Of a DNA stretch of 64,000 nt, positions 9,516-21,780 are shown piece after piece (the first letter of the stretch is position 1; each line of letters starts with the position of its first letter). This stretch comes from Amborella trichopoda (Eukaryota; Streptophyta; Magnoliopsida; Amborellales; Amborellaceae). The notes beneath the pieces were generated by a model. That model worked only from the letters and a program-made list of their open reading frames with translations, made no database searches and was not told the origin of the DNA. The position numbers and the translations under genes are program-made. Location of the stretch: NCBI RefSeq assembly GCF_000471905.2, contig NW_006499364.1:2877068-2941067 (forward strand), read 5' to 3'.

Positions 9516-10672
9516 ATGACTATGTCATTTCGCAACCTACATGAACTTGATGTTTCCAAGATAAATATAGGATTCTACTTCACCTCTCTTTCTCTCCAAA
9601 ATGTCCTTCAACCCTTCAAGATGAGAGTGGTCATCACTGATACCCTGGAACATGAGAACTCAGATTCAGAGTACGAAAGGCGGACTGAAGTTGATATCAT
9701 CTCTACCGTACAGACATTCTCGACCCTGGACCATGTGATTTCCCATGTTTTCGAAAAACTAGAGTCATGTGGCCTACCCCCACGTAACATCACCGCCGTA
9801 GTAGCGGCTCATAGTTTTGGGGCTGCTAAAGCTCTTCGTGCTATGGGTGGTGGTGTCTACCCAAAGTGCATGTGCTCGGGTGATATTGGTGTTTGAAGTA
9901 AACCTCGAACCCGAAGAAGCGAAAATTGAGAGGCTTGCTGACTCAATTTGTAAAGATTTTGAGGAAATGAACAAAGCCTCGATTGACGATGTAGAGATTT
10001 ACGACGCAGAGTACAATGATGAGGTTACAGATATTCATGAGACAGGTGAGAATGGTGGGGTTGTGGATGATGAGGATACAGAGATTCATGAGGCCAGTGA
10101 GAATAGTGGGGATATGCAGATTGAAGAGGATGAGGAGGATGTAGTCATTCACGAGGCAGCGGGGATGTTGAGGATTTCGAGATTTCAAACAATAATGAGG
10201 GTGCGCTGAATTGGGATGAAGATGAAGATTACGATGTTTGGGAGGCAGATGATATCCCTGAAGATGATGACGAGGTTACAGTGATTCACGGGGTAGGTGG
10301 GGATGTTGAGGATTTCGATATTTCAAATGATCATGGAAGTGTGCCGATGTGGGAGGGAGATGAGTATTAGGACGTTAGGGAGGCAGATGTTATCCTGGAG
10401 AGGATTACTACATTTGAGAGGCGGATGATATCCCTACAACACCCACTGATGATATCCCTACAACACCAGCTGTGAGATACGAAGTTAACTCGTTGACGCA
10501 GGTGAAGATAGTAGATGAAGAGGGCTACTGCGACACTATATGTATGTCAGAGCTTAGTGCAGATGATGATGACTTAAGGGCGATGCCCTGTGGCCATTTC
10601 TACTACGAAGATTGTATATTCAAATAGCTTGAGGGAAGAGATTCATGCCTATGGTGCCGGCATAGAGTATAG
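9516..10672 (+). pseudogene. Acidic-repeat RING-finger-like protein, frameshifted
   Basis: The start is the ATG just after an acceptor-like CTTGCAG. The first ~120 codons (MTMSFRNLHELDV...) match no family I recognise and contain PPRNITAVVAAHSFG. Near 9,865 the frame shifts, resuming with VILVFEVNLEPEEAKIERL. An acidic stretch with imperfect repeats of D(E)VT-IHE...GGDVEDF follows. A one-base loss near 10,160 is evident because the two repeat copies differ there (GGTGGGGATG against GCGGGGATG). TAG stops occur after GDEY (about 10,368) and in the finger. The C-terminus reads CDTICMSEL, MPCGHFYYEDCIFK, stop, LEGRDSCLWCRHRV, a RING-H2-like finger whose invariant Trp codon became TAG and whose usual second His is Tyr. 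Its ancestor was probably a ubiquitin ligase; the decay is clear. Confidence 0.72.
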
Positions 10673-11206
10673 AATTAAATTGCTTTTTTTTTTTTTTCTT
10701 CTCACATAAATCATCCATTACTTATATGGGGATAAATGTATACAACTCTATTTATGTCCCTTTATAGCGACCTCAGTTTTTGTATTAGAATGTACATCTA
10801 AATATCAATACATAATGTCAATATTCTCTATAAAAAATATAACGAAATTGAGTTCTTCTTGTGCTTGCATATTTTTTAAGGTATTTTATAAAATTCTTTG
10901 TGTTTCAAAGTCATTAGTTTTCGAGGTTGTGGGTTTTGGACAATCAACAGTTAATCAGTTTCGGTTCAAACTTCATTCTAAATGATGCTTTGGTCTATAT
11001 GATCATAAATTAATGACAAGGCCTATTTAGTCAAAATCTAAAACCAAAAGCTCACATTAACAACACAAAAAGGCATGGTATCACTATAGCAAGTTTAACA
11101 CTTAGAAAAATTGGTTGATACCAAAAAACTTTTTGAACTTTTAGCATCTTAAGTAACATTTAGAATTCCACTCAAAAAATAAAATTCCATTTTGGGGCCA
11201 AAAGGT
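10673..11206. other. AT-rich intergenic DNA
   Basis: This is downstream of the RING-like pseudogene. No gene or repeat was recognised beyond a T-run at 10,685-10,700. Confidence 0.45.
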
Positions 11207-11301
11207 CTAGGCGACACTAGCAGTGTCACCTAAGTCTGAGTGACACTTCTCGTGTCGCCTAGTCTGGGCTGGACGACACTGCTAGTGTCGCCCAAACCAA
11301 A
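11207..11301. repeat. Cluster of CGACACT/AGTGTCG palindromes
   Basis: Three successive imperfect palindromes: GGCGACACTAGCAGTGTCAC, GTGACACTTCTCGTGTCGCC and ACGACACTGCTAGTGTCGCC. Each is about 20 bp with a 2-6 base centre. Confidence 0.7.
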
Positions 11302-14058
11302 AGTAGTCCAAATTGTTTTTTTTTTTCTTTTCAGGTGTCTTCCTCAGCCTCTTGTGAAGCTCTCAAATAAAATTTTGGTCAAAACAAATTTTTTTTACTA
11401 TTTCTAATGATTGTTTTAGTAAAACAGGGCATCTGTAGGATTCTGGGTCAAAACAGGGTTTCTGCAGGATTCCTGGTAGGCAGATTGGTTCTGGGTCACA
11501 GGGTAGGCTATGTGAACTATGGATTTGGGTTTACTAGGATAAGTGTGGTCCTAAGGGTTCAGGAAACTACAGAATTTTTCAGATTTAAAATGGGGTGTCT
11601 ACAAGTTTCCATAGTTTCAAGCTTGTGTTAATGCATGTTTCCTTACCCAATTAAAATGTGAAAGTCGAATGTGGGTGCATGCTACTAAATTTCTGTTAGA
11701 GTGTATTCTGATTTCCAGAAGTGTGGTCCATGTTTGAGAGATTGTTAGGGTACCTTAGACCCCACCTTAGACCTTGAATTTTGGTGGGTCAAAGTATATT
11801 GAATGTATTTCTACATGGAAAATACCCCTTATTAATATCTAATTTATTTTGAGGGTTATTAACTATTTACTGAAGTATGTTAGATCTGTGAAATGAAATT
11901 CCAAGGATTTAACATGTTTTCGTGTGAAGCTTTTAACTTACGAAAATGTATTGTAACGAGATAAAACCACTTCAAAATGTTACATAGATGAGTCTAGCTT
12001 AAAATTGGTTTTGGACTCATAATAAAATTCTTTATGGTTTGATAGTTATGGTCACCTTGAATTTTTTGCTACGCAAAACATAAATTTCATCTGAGAACAT
12101 CAAATAGTTTGACAAATGTTAGATCAATATTTGGAATTACTTCCTATATGGAAGTTGTACTTTTATGAGTCTAGATTGTCATAAAATTGGTTATAGGATT
12201 AAATGATCTTTATATTTAATGATATACCCTTAAAGTTGGATAATGTTTATCTTGGAAAACTAGAAATATGACAGAGTGATGTCTATCGCATTGACATATG
12301 GCATGATATTGACATAAAAATGTATCTAGAATTGATAAGCATGATAATATGACATAATGATGTTTATTACATTGAAATACAGCATGCTATCGACATGATA
12401 ATGTCTTTTGAGCAGATAAGCATGATAATATGACATAGTGATGGTTCTTATTATTATATGTATAGCATGCTCTAAACATGTTGATATTTTTGTGATTATA
12501 TGTATGATGTGCTTCTGATAAGATATGTGTGCATGGAAACATGCTTTTGATAAGATATATGTGTATAGAAACATGCTTCTGATAAGATTGCTGTGCATGG
12601 CAACATGTTTCTGATAAGATACGTGTGCATGGTAACATGCTTCCGATATGACATGCGTGCATGGTAACCTGCTTCTGATATGATATGTGTGTATGGTAAC
12701 ATGCTTCTTATATGATATGTGTGCATGAAAACATGCTTCTAATAAGATATGTGTGCAAGACAACATGCTTCTGAGAAGATATGTGTGCATGGTAACATGC
12801 TTCTGATATGATCTGTGTGCATGATAACATGCTTCTGATAAGATATGTGTGCATGGAAACATACTTTTGATAAGATATGTGTGCATGGTAACATGCTTCT
12901 GATAAGATATGTGCGCATGGTAACATTCTTCTGATAAGATATGGGCGCATGGAGACATGCCCCTGTTATGATATGATGAGATATTTGTGCCAGCAGCTGT
13001 GATGTTTTCCTTAACTCTCTATGATAGGATGAGAGTTAGGAGTGTCCGTGTTTGGGTGGTTTCTCCCCCCAAAATTTTGTGAGGCACTACTCATTGGGAC
13101 CCATTTGGTAGTGTAACGCTCTCTCGCCAGAATGGCACATGAGAGGGCCGTGTCTTACAAAGCCAGTGCCTATCAAAAGCCCCAAAGTGCGCTAGGGACC
13201 GTGTGTATATGTTAGGCACTACGTAATGGATTTACCCATTGGTCGTGCTTCCCTCCTAGTTGTGATTGTAGAAGCTCTAGGCACCAGGATTTGGTTGGCC
13301 TGATGGGTGGGCCTTCTACTTCAAGAGTTAGTTAATATTTCTTGATCTTGATTTTGCTTGTTACATACATATTTGAATTGATTTGATTTAGTTCTTGTTA
13401 CAATCATATCTGATTAATATGATTTGTTATTACTCCACCATGAAACAAATCATGAACGACACGTTTGTTTAAATGTGAATTTGACACATGACTCTATGTT
13501 TCATAGGATTTATATGAAACGCTGATTATTGTCATGATATAATATTTGTAAGCATGATAGCATGACACCTAGATCTATTCACTGGGATTTATAGCTCACT
13601 CTTTTAAGTTTTTCCTCCATGTAGAGCGATAGCCAGTGTGTTTGGAGTGGCATGTCCTGGTGGTCGTGCATGAGGGTCCCTCACTCCCCTTTTGTTGAAG
13701 CTCCCTTTTAGAATATGCGTTTTCGTTGGCAGCCTGGCTATATAGTCCTTTCTAACTTGGTATATGTCTTGATGTTGGGTCTTTTGTGCCTTGAACCTAT
13801 ATGTACTATTTTAAACTGTTATATGTATTTTGGGACTTCTTTGTCCAACAGACTATGGTTACGTGTGTTGTGTTTATCTTTTCATTTCTTTTGTGGTTAA
13901 CTTTGAAACAAAAAATTCTGTCTTTACAAAGTGTTGAGAGCACTCCAACCCTGGCACTCACTACCTGTGATTGTGACCCCATTCCCTATTGTCCTCCGGC
14001 AGACCTGGGCTTAGCCCTTTGCGGGTCGGGCAGGGATGGTAGGGAGTGGGGTCATGAC
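11302..14058. mobile_element. Probable gypsy-type LTR or LTR remnant
   Basis: There are no genes. The block has the texture of a long plant LTR: promoter-like CTATATAGTCC at about 13,737, repeated TATATG words, and an ending GTGGGGTCATGACA. Read on the minus strand that ending starts TGTCATGACCCC, a start seen in gypsy LTRs. A second inverted version (TTGTGACCCCATTCCCTATT) lies about 90 bases inside. The DNA to the right (14,059-15,340) looks like 3' UTR of a minus-strand Tat element, so this could be its 3' LTR. No second LTR or target duplication was found, so the assignment is tentative. Confidence 0.4.
12508..12965. repeat. 32-bp minisatellite, ~14 copies
   Basis: The unit is GTGCATGGTAACATGC followed by TTCTGATAAGATATGT, repeated head to tail with 1-5 changes per copy. 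Because 32 is not a multiple of three, the repeat reads open in several minus-strand frames (76-210 aa, His/Ser/Tyr-rich); these are artefacts. There are no spacers, so it is not a CRISPR array. Confidence 0.9.
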
Positions 14059-15340
14059 AAGTAAACCCATAGCTTCGTGGCTATGTATACCTGAAGCTTT
14101 CACTTTTATTCATGATGATCCTCATTGGATGCTCATCATGCCCCATTTTTCTCTTTTTTAAGAGAAAACCTCCTCCCTGATGATGAATACAATAGAGGGG
14201 TTATAACTGTACAAAGCTCACTGAGGCAATATATACCAAGAGTGAGGCTTTTATTAGGAAGGTGAACACCACTAGAGAGGTTCTATGTTTCTAAAAGGTG
14301 ATGAATGATTCACACTTGTTGGGTATAGGGGTTTTAGGTGGCCCAATAGATAAGTGATGCATGAAAACCCCCTAGGGATAAAAATGTGTTTCCAAGGTAA
14401 AGAAATGGTTACCTCCCTGAGGATTGAAAGGCTCCCTCGAGTGATGAAAGTATAACCTATTCTAAAGATTGGTTATAATGTACTCACACCACTGGGGGGT
14501 ATTGACTCACTGAGGATAATGACCTATCACTGACCAATGGAGTGATAGACCATTGGGGGTAATTGACCACTAGGGTGATGGTCTAATGAAAGAAGCGATC
14601 CATTGGGGGTGATGCTCCATTGGGGATGATGACCCTTTGGAAGCAGTGATCCACTCGGGATAATGAATCATTAGGGCTCCCTATCACTCTTCGAGCATGG
14701 TATTACTCATGGGGTCTCATGAAGGCTCAATGAGTAGGGTATAGTTGGTGTGGCTCCATGGGGATAATCGAGTTATGAAGTGAAATCCAAGTAAAGGGAT
14801 TGCTATGATAGTTTCTGATAAGGTTTAAGCTGGTGAATGGGATTTCAATGAAAGGGGTAATTTCTGACTCATGGTGATGATAGATCAAACCGAACGGGTA
14901 ATTGGGACTCCCATGGTTTTCATGAGTCATTAAGGTCTTTTAGTGGAAGTCATGATTTCTTGTGAACCTTGCATCAACCAAATGATAGGTTTTTTCCTAC
15001 AATTTTGATGTTTTTAGGCATAGGTGTATCTCCAGTCATGTTTGATAATGCTAGAGGCAAGAATAGCCTTATATAACAATGGTCAATATATTTCCATTGG
15101 GAATCAAGCACATTAAGGATGTGTCTTCGTTGGGGCATTAAGTTCACTAAGAATAAAAATATCTTTAGAGTCCATCAAAAGTAAGTAGACTAAACCCAAG
15201 GTTATATTGGGTTAATAGGTTCATGGTTTGAAGATGGGTTTGAAAAGGGGGCTATTGAGTTTAGTGTTTTGGGCTGCACATAGCTCAGGGTTATCCACTA
15301 GGGGGTTAGTGTGTGTAGGCGGAACAAGAAGCGTGGCTCT
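14059..15340 (-). mobile_element. 3' UTR-like part of an older Tat-type element (E)
   Basis: Non-coding DNA full of short diverged repeats such as CCATTGGGGATGATGACC and CACTGAGGATAATGACC. The same wording occurs in D's 3' UTR (47,750-47,830, ACTGGGGATGAAGGGCT and GTGGGGATGACTGGCT) and, on the opposite strand, in C's (39,100-39,500, CCCCAGTAGGAG and CCCCAGTGGCTC). This fits a minus-orientation element lying left of the PMD pseudogene. Confidence 0.45.
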
Positions 15341-15534
15341 TTTGCTCACCCTATGTCAAATGTGCATAAGTGTGTGTTGGGCTCATGGTTAAACCATGGG
15401 CTTGTGAGAATTAGTCGATAAATGAGAGAGAAGTGAAGTGAAAGAAAAAAGAGAGTAAAGGCGAGTGGAACTGACGGGTGCGGGTTTTTTTTTTGGATGC
15501 AAGAGAGAGAAGAGAGTGACAGACAATGTGAGGA

Positions 15535-16215
15535 ATGTGATGGACCTGCCTTTGGCACGAGTCCATGCATCATTGACGTGACAGAAGAAGATGGAGGTAA
15601 AGAGGGACGGACACGCCCTAAGTGCAGATCCATATGTTTAGGTGGACAAGATAGGGAAGGGGTCAAAGGCGAAAGATGACGGACCTGCCCTAGGCGTGGG
15701 TCTTTGTGTTAAGGTGGAAAAACGAGAGAAGAGGTTACAGATGAAAGATGACGGACCAGCCCTAGGCACGGGTCCGTATATTTAGTTTAACAAGAGAGAG
15801 AAGTGGTTAAAGATGAAAAATGACGGACCTGCCTTAAGCGGTATATTTAGTTTGGCAAGATGGAGAAGAGGCCAAAAACGAAAGATGAAGGACCCTCCCT
15901 AGGCATGGGTCCGTATATTTAGTTTGACAAGAGAAAGAAGAGGTTAAATACGAAAGACGACAGACCTGCCCTAGTGGGTCCATATATTTAGTTTGACAGG
16001 AGAGAGAAGAGATTAAAGATGAAAGATAACAGACCCTCCTAGGCACGGGTCCATACATTTAGATGGCTGAAAGAGAGAAGCGAATGAGGACGGGGGGTGA
16101 CAGACCCTCCCTTGGCGCGAGTCAGTGTGTTTTCTGGTGGACGAGAGAGAGAAGTGGAAGAATGAGAGAGGAAGAGAGACGGGTCTACCCTAGGCACGGA
16201 CCCGTGTGCCTTTGA
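15535..16215. repeat. Palindrome-spacer array in E
   Basis: About eight diverged units of 65-85 bp. Each has a palindromic core such as GACGGACC, TGCCCTAGGCAC, GGGTCCGT, followed by a purine-rich spacer (gacaagagagagaagaggtt, aaagatgaaagatg). A related core, CTTGGACCTGCCTTGGGTATG, appears at 63,763 near the end of the window. The ORFs across it are spurious. Confidence 0.75.
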
Positions 16216-16379
16216 CAGGCATTCATCCAAGGCTAATAAGGGGTGCACTTCCACCCATTTTCCATTGCCTCTTTTGTTCTTCTTAGAGAGATATAGTGAA
16301 AGTGATCCTTCCTTGGAGTGAAACAAGTAAATTTTTGAAGACTTCTTGGAGATTATGGTTAGCTCCTCTAATCCTCAAG

Positions 16380-17901
16380 GTAACCTCCTCTTGTCTTTTT
16401 CTTCTCTCTTTATGCCTTTCATGATTATTTTTCTCTTCCACTTCTTCTTACCTCTCCTTTTGCACACCACATGTTTGATCGAATGCTTGAATTCCTCTTT
16501 CTAGTGTAACATTAACAACTTGATTATCTTTTGAGCATTCCTTGATCATGTCTAGTGCAACTTGCATCTTTTTTCATCATTTCAAGTTTTCTTAGTGCAT
16601 CTTGTATCAACCTTGAGCATCACAAATATGTCTTAAGCATCCCGAACCCCTCGGTCATGCTTATCATCAGTCAACACCATGATCATTCCGAGAGCTCCTC
16701 GACCAGTTCATGAGCATATTCGAGCTATGAGAATAAACAACATGTTTAGGCATTATGAACACATTGAGATCATTACAAAGCATTGCCTTGCATCATATGG
16801 ATAATGGCTGATCGTCAGCCTTTTGAGCTTCATGAACTTGACAAAATATATTCATCATGAATATCTTTTTGTGCATGTGTGAGTTTTACGAACTTCCCTG
16901 AGCATTATTCACGCGTGCAAGCGTTATGAACTCACTTAGGCTTCCCAAAAATTGCTTTCCAATTTTGTAATGAACTGCTGGTCATCACTAGGTACCCTAT
17001 TGAATGTCATGATCTTTAGAGCCATTGCTTAGACTAACATGAGCGTACTTTTGAGCTGCACAGATGTCGCACTTCAAACACACCTAGAGGCCAAAACATA
17101 TTTTCTGAGCACCATATGATTGCACTCTTGATCGTCATGGATTTGTTCTTGATCATAGTCAATGTCTCTGAGCATATTGACTTCACTTTCACTGAGCACT
17201 CTAAAGAAACATTTTTCTTTAGTACTCCAATATTTCTTGAATGTTCTCAAATATTTCTTGAACATTTCCAAAGATTTTTTTGTGCATCCCAAATATATTC
17301 TTGAAAATATTCCCCAAATGTGCTCTTTCAAGCACTTTGAATGTCACGAATATTATCGTGAAGACCATCCTAAAGAGAATTGTAATGTAATTTTCTTTCA
17401 CATTCTCATATGCTTTTATGCACACCTTAGCATCAAAAGCATCTTTGTAGCATTTTCATGCACCCCTTGTATTTCAAGTGCATTTTTGCATCAAAACCTG
17501 ACGTTTTCAGCGCCTCCACTGCATAGCTATATATTTCAAAATTTCATTGAGAGCTTATGAGCACTATTTATGCATTTTTTGATGTAGTTGATCATAGTTA
17601 AACATAGTTATGCACCGTAATGCATCTTTTGAGCACTTCCATTCATAGTTATGTAGTTATGGCCATTCTTATGCATTTCTAAGAATTTTCATGCATTTTT
17701 TACCATTCTTGGGTACTCTTATGATAGAAACAAGCACTCTTCAAGGTTACTTTTTTGGACTAACCAAACCCCTTCCTTGTCAACCCACTACATATAGGGC
17801 AAATGTTGTCGAAGTTATGCAAAATTCAGGATTCTTTTCTCTTCCTATGAATTGTCATTTTGCTCAACTGCTCACTTCTTTCTTTTGTGCTTCTTCTGCA
17901 G
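16380..17901 (+). other. Proposed intron 1 of the E PMD gene
   Basis: It is bounded by GTAACC and CTTCTGCAG. The interior is non-coding and consists of loosely repeated phrases built on gagcat/gagcact and catgaac (for example cttgagcatcac, tcgagctatgag, tgagcactattt). ORFs of 60-132 aa between 17,074 and 17,560 lie in this repetitive DNA and look spurious. Confidence 0.4.
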
Positions 17902-19898
17902 TGAGTATTCTTGAAGTGAACCAATTACCGCGCCTTGGAGAATTGGGCACTAATGCATACACAGGTGCTTCTTTTACAAGGTCTACAACTCTTGGTGTTC
18001 TTGAGACTACTCAAAAGCTGGGGTGGTCCTTAAGTATCACCTACATATGTGAAGATGCTCAGTTTTCCGTTATGACGATGCAAATGGCGAGCCCGTGATT
18101 CAGGGATATGGTGTACCAATGTACCGTGCTCTTCACAGGAATTTTGATTCAAGTGATGATCTCCCTACACAAAGAGAATGTTGAAGAAGAAGGGTCTTCA
18201 TTGGGAATCTAGTAGGCTCTGCATTGAGGGGGAGGACCAATACATCCGGGTATATAGCACATGGATGTTTGATGTCCTCCAGTCACATGCCAAGGACTTA
18301 GAAGCATGCCACTTAACTGCAGCATGTCAGTGTTCAGTTGGTTACTATAATAGGTGCTCAAACACCATCAGAGCTTTATTGGAAACCTGGTCCTACAAGA
18401 TTAACAACTGACACCTTGACCACCGCGAAGGAGGAATCACCCTCCTTAATATGTACTTCAATAGTGGACTGCCCATGTTGGTGACCATGAAGTAATTTTT
18501 TGGAATTATCCCATCAATGGTGAAAACCCTCCTCCAGGTCTTCGTGAATTGTTTGAAATTTATCAACTTCTTCATTCAGAGACCAAGACCAAATCCAAGA
18601 TAGTGCATTTTAATGCATGGAGAGACTTCTTTCATGGGAACCGTCAGGGCAAAGGAGAACCCAATTTCAGTGCCATCTGAGTTGATGACTAACAAGGGTT
18701 AGAAGAAGAAGAAGAGACCAAGGGCCCAGTGATCCCTCCCAAGAGATCTGAAAAAGATCATGTATACTTGGCTGCATTCCTCACTCTTTTCTTGTGCAAA
18801 TTTCCCCTCCCAGGGTCAAGAAGTAATGTTATCTGTCTTGGTTGCTTCTTTGTATCTTGCAGGCTTATTCAAGGGCATCAATATGACCTAGCTCAACCAG
18901 TCCTCTATAGCATATACCACGGCTTAGAAGCAATCACACATGGATAAGATTATTCAAAAGATAGCAACAGTGAGTATTTTAAGGGAGAAGTCTTTCCTGA
19001 TAGTTCACAATAGGCTTCGTTGTCCATTATATTTTTGGCTGGCTTCCAGCATACTTCCCCAAGAAGGAGTCTGATCCCTATAACCCTGGAGCATACGAGA
19101 TCAATGAAGAACTTTCGGGGTATACTTGCCCTCAAATGCTAAGGATTGCTGGAATGAAGGCCATAATTAGAGGAGAAAGTGAGGCATGTCGATTCTCAGT
19201 GGACAACTCTTTCTTTTCTCGTGGGAGTCCATTTTCTATAGGTGGCCCTACTGGCTGGGTTTGCACTGATGCTTTTGGTGATCTTTTTTATGGATACACC
19301 ACTGAGACCAAAGAGGCCATATACCTCCTAAGTGTTAGGGGATGCATCTTTCCTTACAGGGGTGTTGGAGACGAGAAGCTATTTTCCCCACAGGTTTGCA
19401 CACCAGCATGGCTTAGACAAAGGGTGTTCCTTCTTAGTGCTTTTTTAGAAGAAATATGAGAAGAAAGATGTAGTCAATGGAATATCAATGGAATATCACC
19501 AACCATTCTTACTGGCAGGACACCCGTTCATGGAAGGCCATCAATTGCACCAAACATGATACGAGGCATGGCAAGCATTTTGTGTGTCCAATCTTCTTTA
19601 AGGTTTATGAACTTGATTACCCCTTGAATTGGAAAGGACTTGGAATACCTTGATCTCTAGCCATACACCATATCAGCATCCAATATCTTTCCCTTTCCCT
19701 TGAAGGTGAAACTAGGTCTTCATTTGCTAACCTTTATTCGATCTTATTCAAGACATAAATGCTTTAATAGGGAGTGGGTCTCATTCTACTCCAGCTGCTA
19801 GATCTCGCCATGGTCAAAAAACCAAGAGTGCCTCTTCAAAAGATGAAGTAACTCTAAAGGACAAGGTCACAAAGAAAGGGACAAAGAAGAAGAAGGAC

Positions 19899-19903
19899 GC
19901 AGA
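19899..19903. repeat. Target-site duplication, left, of element D
   Basis: GCAGA directly before the LTR start TGGTTAG. It pairs with GTAGA at 62,107-62,111 (one transition). Confidence 0.8.
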
Positions 19904-20599
19904 TGGTTAGATGCCTCAATCTCTCCCCTGGGTCGGGATGGCCTGGTGGCACCTGTCTTTGGTTACAAAGAGAACTCGAGACTTGAGACCGCTTTCTCGA
20001 GAACCTTGTTAAGAAAGAAAGGCAGGTACACCAACCTGTGAGAGAGGAATTTGATGTGAGACGAGACACACCTCACCTGGGTCCGTGACTCACTCGGGCA
20101 AACTCGTGCTGACGCCCTCTTAGATCACAGCGAAAGGACTTCTAGTCCTACAACTAGTTCGAAATCGCTTCCCTTGACCTGTACTCTCCTGTTTCTACGA
20201 TCTACACACATGGTTATTTTATATGACAAGTGGGCCAAAGGACCCCACCTTGTGTTTGGGTGAATGCACACATGTGTGCACATTTAAAGAAGAATGGAAT
20301 GAAGAATGAGATGAAGATTGGGGTGATAAAAAGAAAATGAAGAAGTAGAATAGAGGAAAGAAAAGAGAAGAAAGAAAAATTTGACCAAGTGGTTAGACTG
20401 ACACAGTGGCTAGACTAGTATAGTGACTAATTTTGTGTGGTAGCAAGACGGGCACAGTGGCTTAACTACTTGACCACAAAACCAACCCCAACCAGCTTGG
20501 CACGATAGCTAGTCTGACATGGCAGCAAGATGGGCACGGTAATTCAGACTGACACTGCGGCTAAACTGCTCGATGACAAGGCTACCATGGTAGTGCTAG

Positions 20600-21780
20600 A
20601 CTTAGCCTGTCTCTCGATCAAAGGAGAGAGGAAGAAGAAAGAAAAGAGAGAGGCATGAAAGAGAGGGAAAAATGAAAATAGACGAAGGTGTGAGAGAATA
20701 ATAGTGAGAGAGAAGAAGAAAGAGAAGCAGAGAGAGAAAGTGAGAAAGGAGAAGAGAGATAGAAGAAGAAAGAAGGAGAAGATAAAAGAAAAGAGAGAGA
20801 AGAGAGATAAGAGAGAAGAAAGAAAAGAAAGAAGAGGAAAAGTGGAGAGATAAGAGAGAAGAAGAAGGGAGAGAAAAGAAGAAGGATTAAGAGAGAAGAC
20901 AGAAGAGAGAAGAGAAGAAATGAAGAGAAGAAAGAAGAGAAGATAAGGGAAGAAAAAAGAGAACAGGAAGAAGAGAAGAAGATAAGAGAAGAGGAATGGA
21001 GAAGAAGAAAAAGAAGAGAAGAGAAGATGTGAGAGAAGAAGAAGAAGAAGAAGATAAGAAGAGAAGACAGAAGTGATAGAAGAGAGAAGAAGGAAGAGAG
21101 AGAAGAGAGGAAAGAAGAGAAAAAAAAGAAGAAAAAAAAGAGAAGAAAGAAGAAAGAAGAAAGAGAAGAGAGGAAAGAAGAGAGAAGAAAGAAAAGAGAA
21201 GAGAGAAGAAAGAAGAGAGAGGCGAGAGGAAAGAAGAGAAAATAAAGAAGAGAGAAGAAGAGAAGAAGAAGAGGAGAAGAAGAGGACAAGAGAAGAGAGA
21301 AGAAGAAAAAGAGAAAAAGAGAGGAGAAGAGAAGAGGAGAGAGAAGAAAAAAGGAGAGAGAGAAGTGAAAAGGAGAATATAGGATAGAAGAAGAAGAGAA
21401 GAGAGAGTAGAAGAGAAGGGAAGAGAAAAGGAAGAGAGAGAGAGGGAAAAAAAAAGGAGAAGAGAAGAGAGAGGAAGAAGAAGAGAAGAGAGAAGAGAAT
21501 AGAAGGGAAGAGAAGAATAGAGGGCAAAGAAGAGGAGAGAGAGAGGAGAAAAGGAGAAGAGAAGAAAGAAGAAGAAGAAGAGAAGAGAGAAGATAAGGGA
21601 AGAGAAGAAGAGAAAAAGTGGAAAGATTGGAGAGAGGAGGGAACAGGAAGTATGAGAGAGAAAGAGAAGAGTAGGGGGAGACGAAAGAGAGATGAGGAAG
21701 AACAGAAAAGATGAGAAGAGAGAGAAAAGGGAGAAGAAAGAGAGGAAAATCAGGGGAGAGATGAGGGATATGTCATGGAT
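20600..21780. repeat. Purine-rich (GAA/GA) tract in D 3' LTR
   Basis: About 1.2 kb that is almost purely A and G on the plus strand (agaagaagag, gagagagaag). The complement reads as Leu/Ser/Phe ORFs of 223-327 aa, which are not genes. The right LTR has the matching tract. Confidence 0.95.

Larger units (their letters stand above)
16355..19903 (+). pseudogene. Plant mobile domain (PMD) gene, 5' part; split by element D
   Basis: PMD proteins derive from transposons, and in plants the domain also rides in Ty3/gypsy elements. A short exon 1 is proposed: ATG at 16,355, MVSSSNPQ, donor CAAG|GTAACC, with an acceptor TTCTTCTGCAG at 17,901 keeping frame. Broken pieces then follow family order: EPVIQGYGVPMYRALHRNFD (about 18,090), GEDQYIRVYSTWMFDVLQSH, ALLETW, GGITLLNMYFNSGLPM, NPPPGLREWFEIYQLLHS, VYLAAFLTLFLCKFPLPGS, DLAQPVLYSIYHGLEAITHG and YTCPQMLRIAGMKAI. 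The closing basic stretch is KDKVTKKGTKKKKDAE. Several stops and frameshifts are visible. The coding sequence stops at 19,903 and resumes in frame at 62,112. C carries a relative at 37,490-33,985. Exon 1 is the least certain part. Confidence 0.7.

Noticed and set aside
12326..12958. 210-aa His/Ser/Tyr-rich repeat protein on the minus strand
   Set aside because: Translation of the 32-bp minisatellite; open in several frames with no start context or conserved domain.
12508..12965. CRISPR-like array
   Set aside because: Units are directly adjacent without unique spacers, and the DNA is plant nuclear.
17074..17560. Phe/Lys-rich ORFs on both strands
   Set aside because: They lie in diverged gagcat/catgaa repeats within the proposed intron, with no domain or codon pattern.
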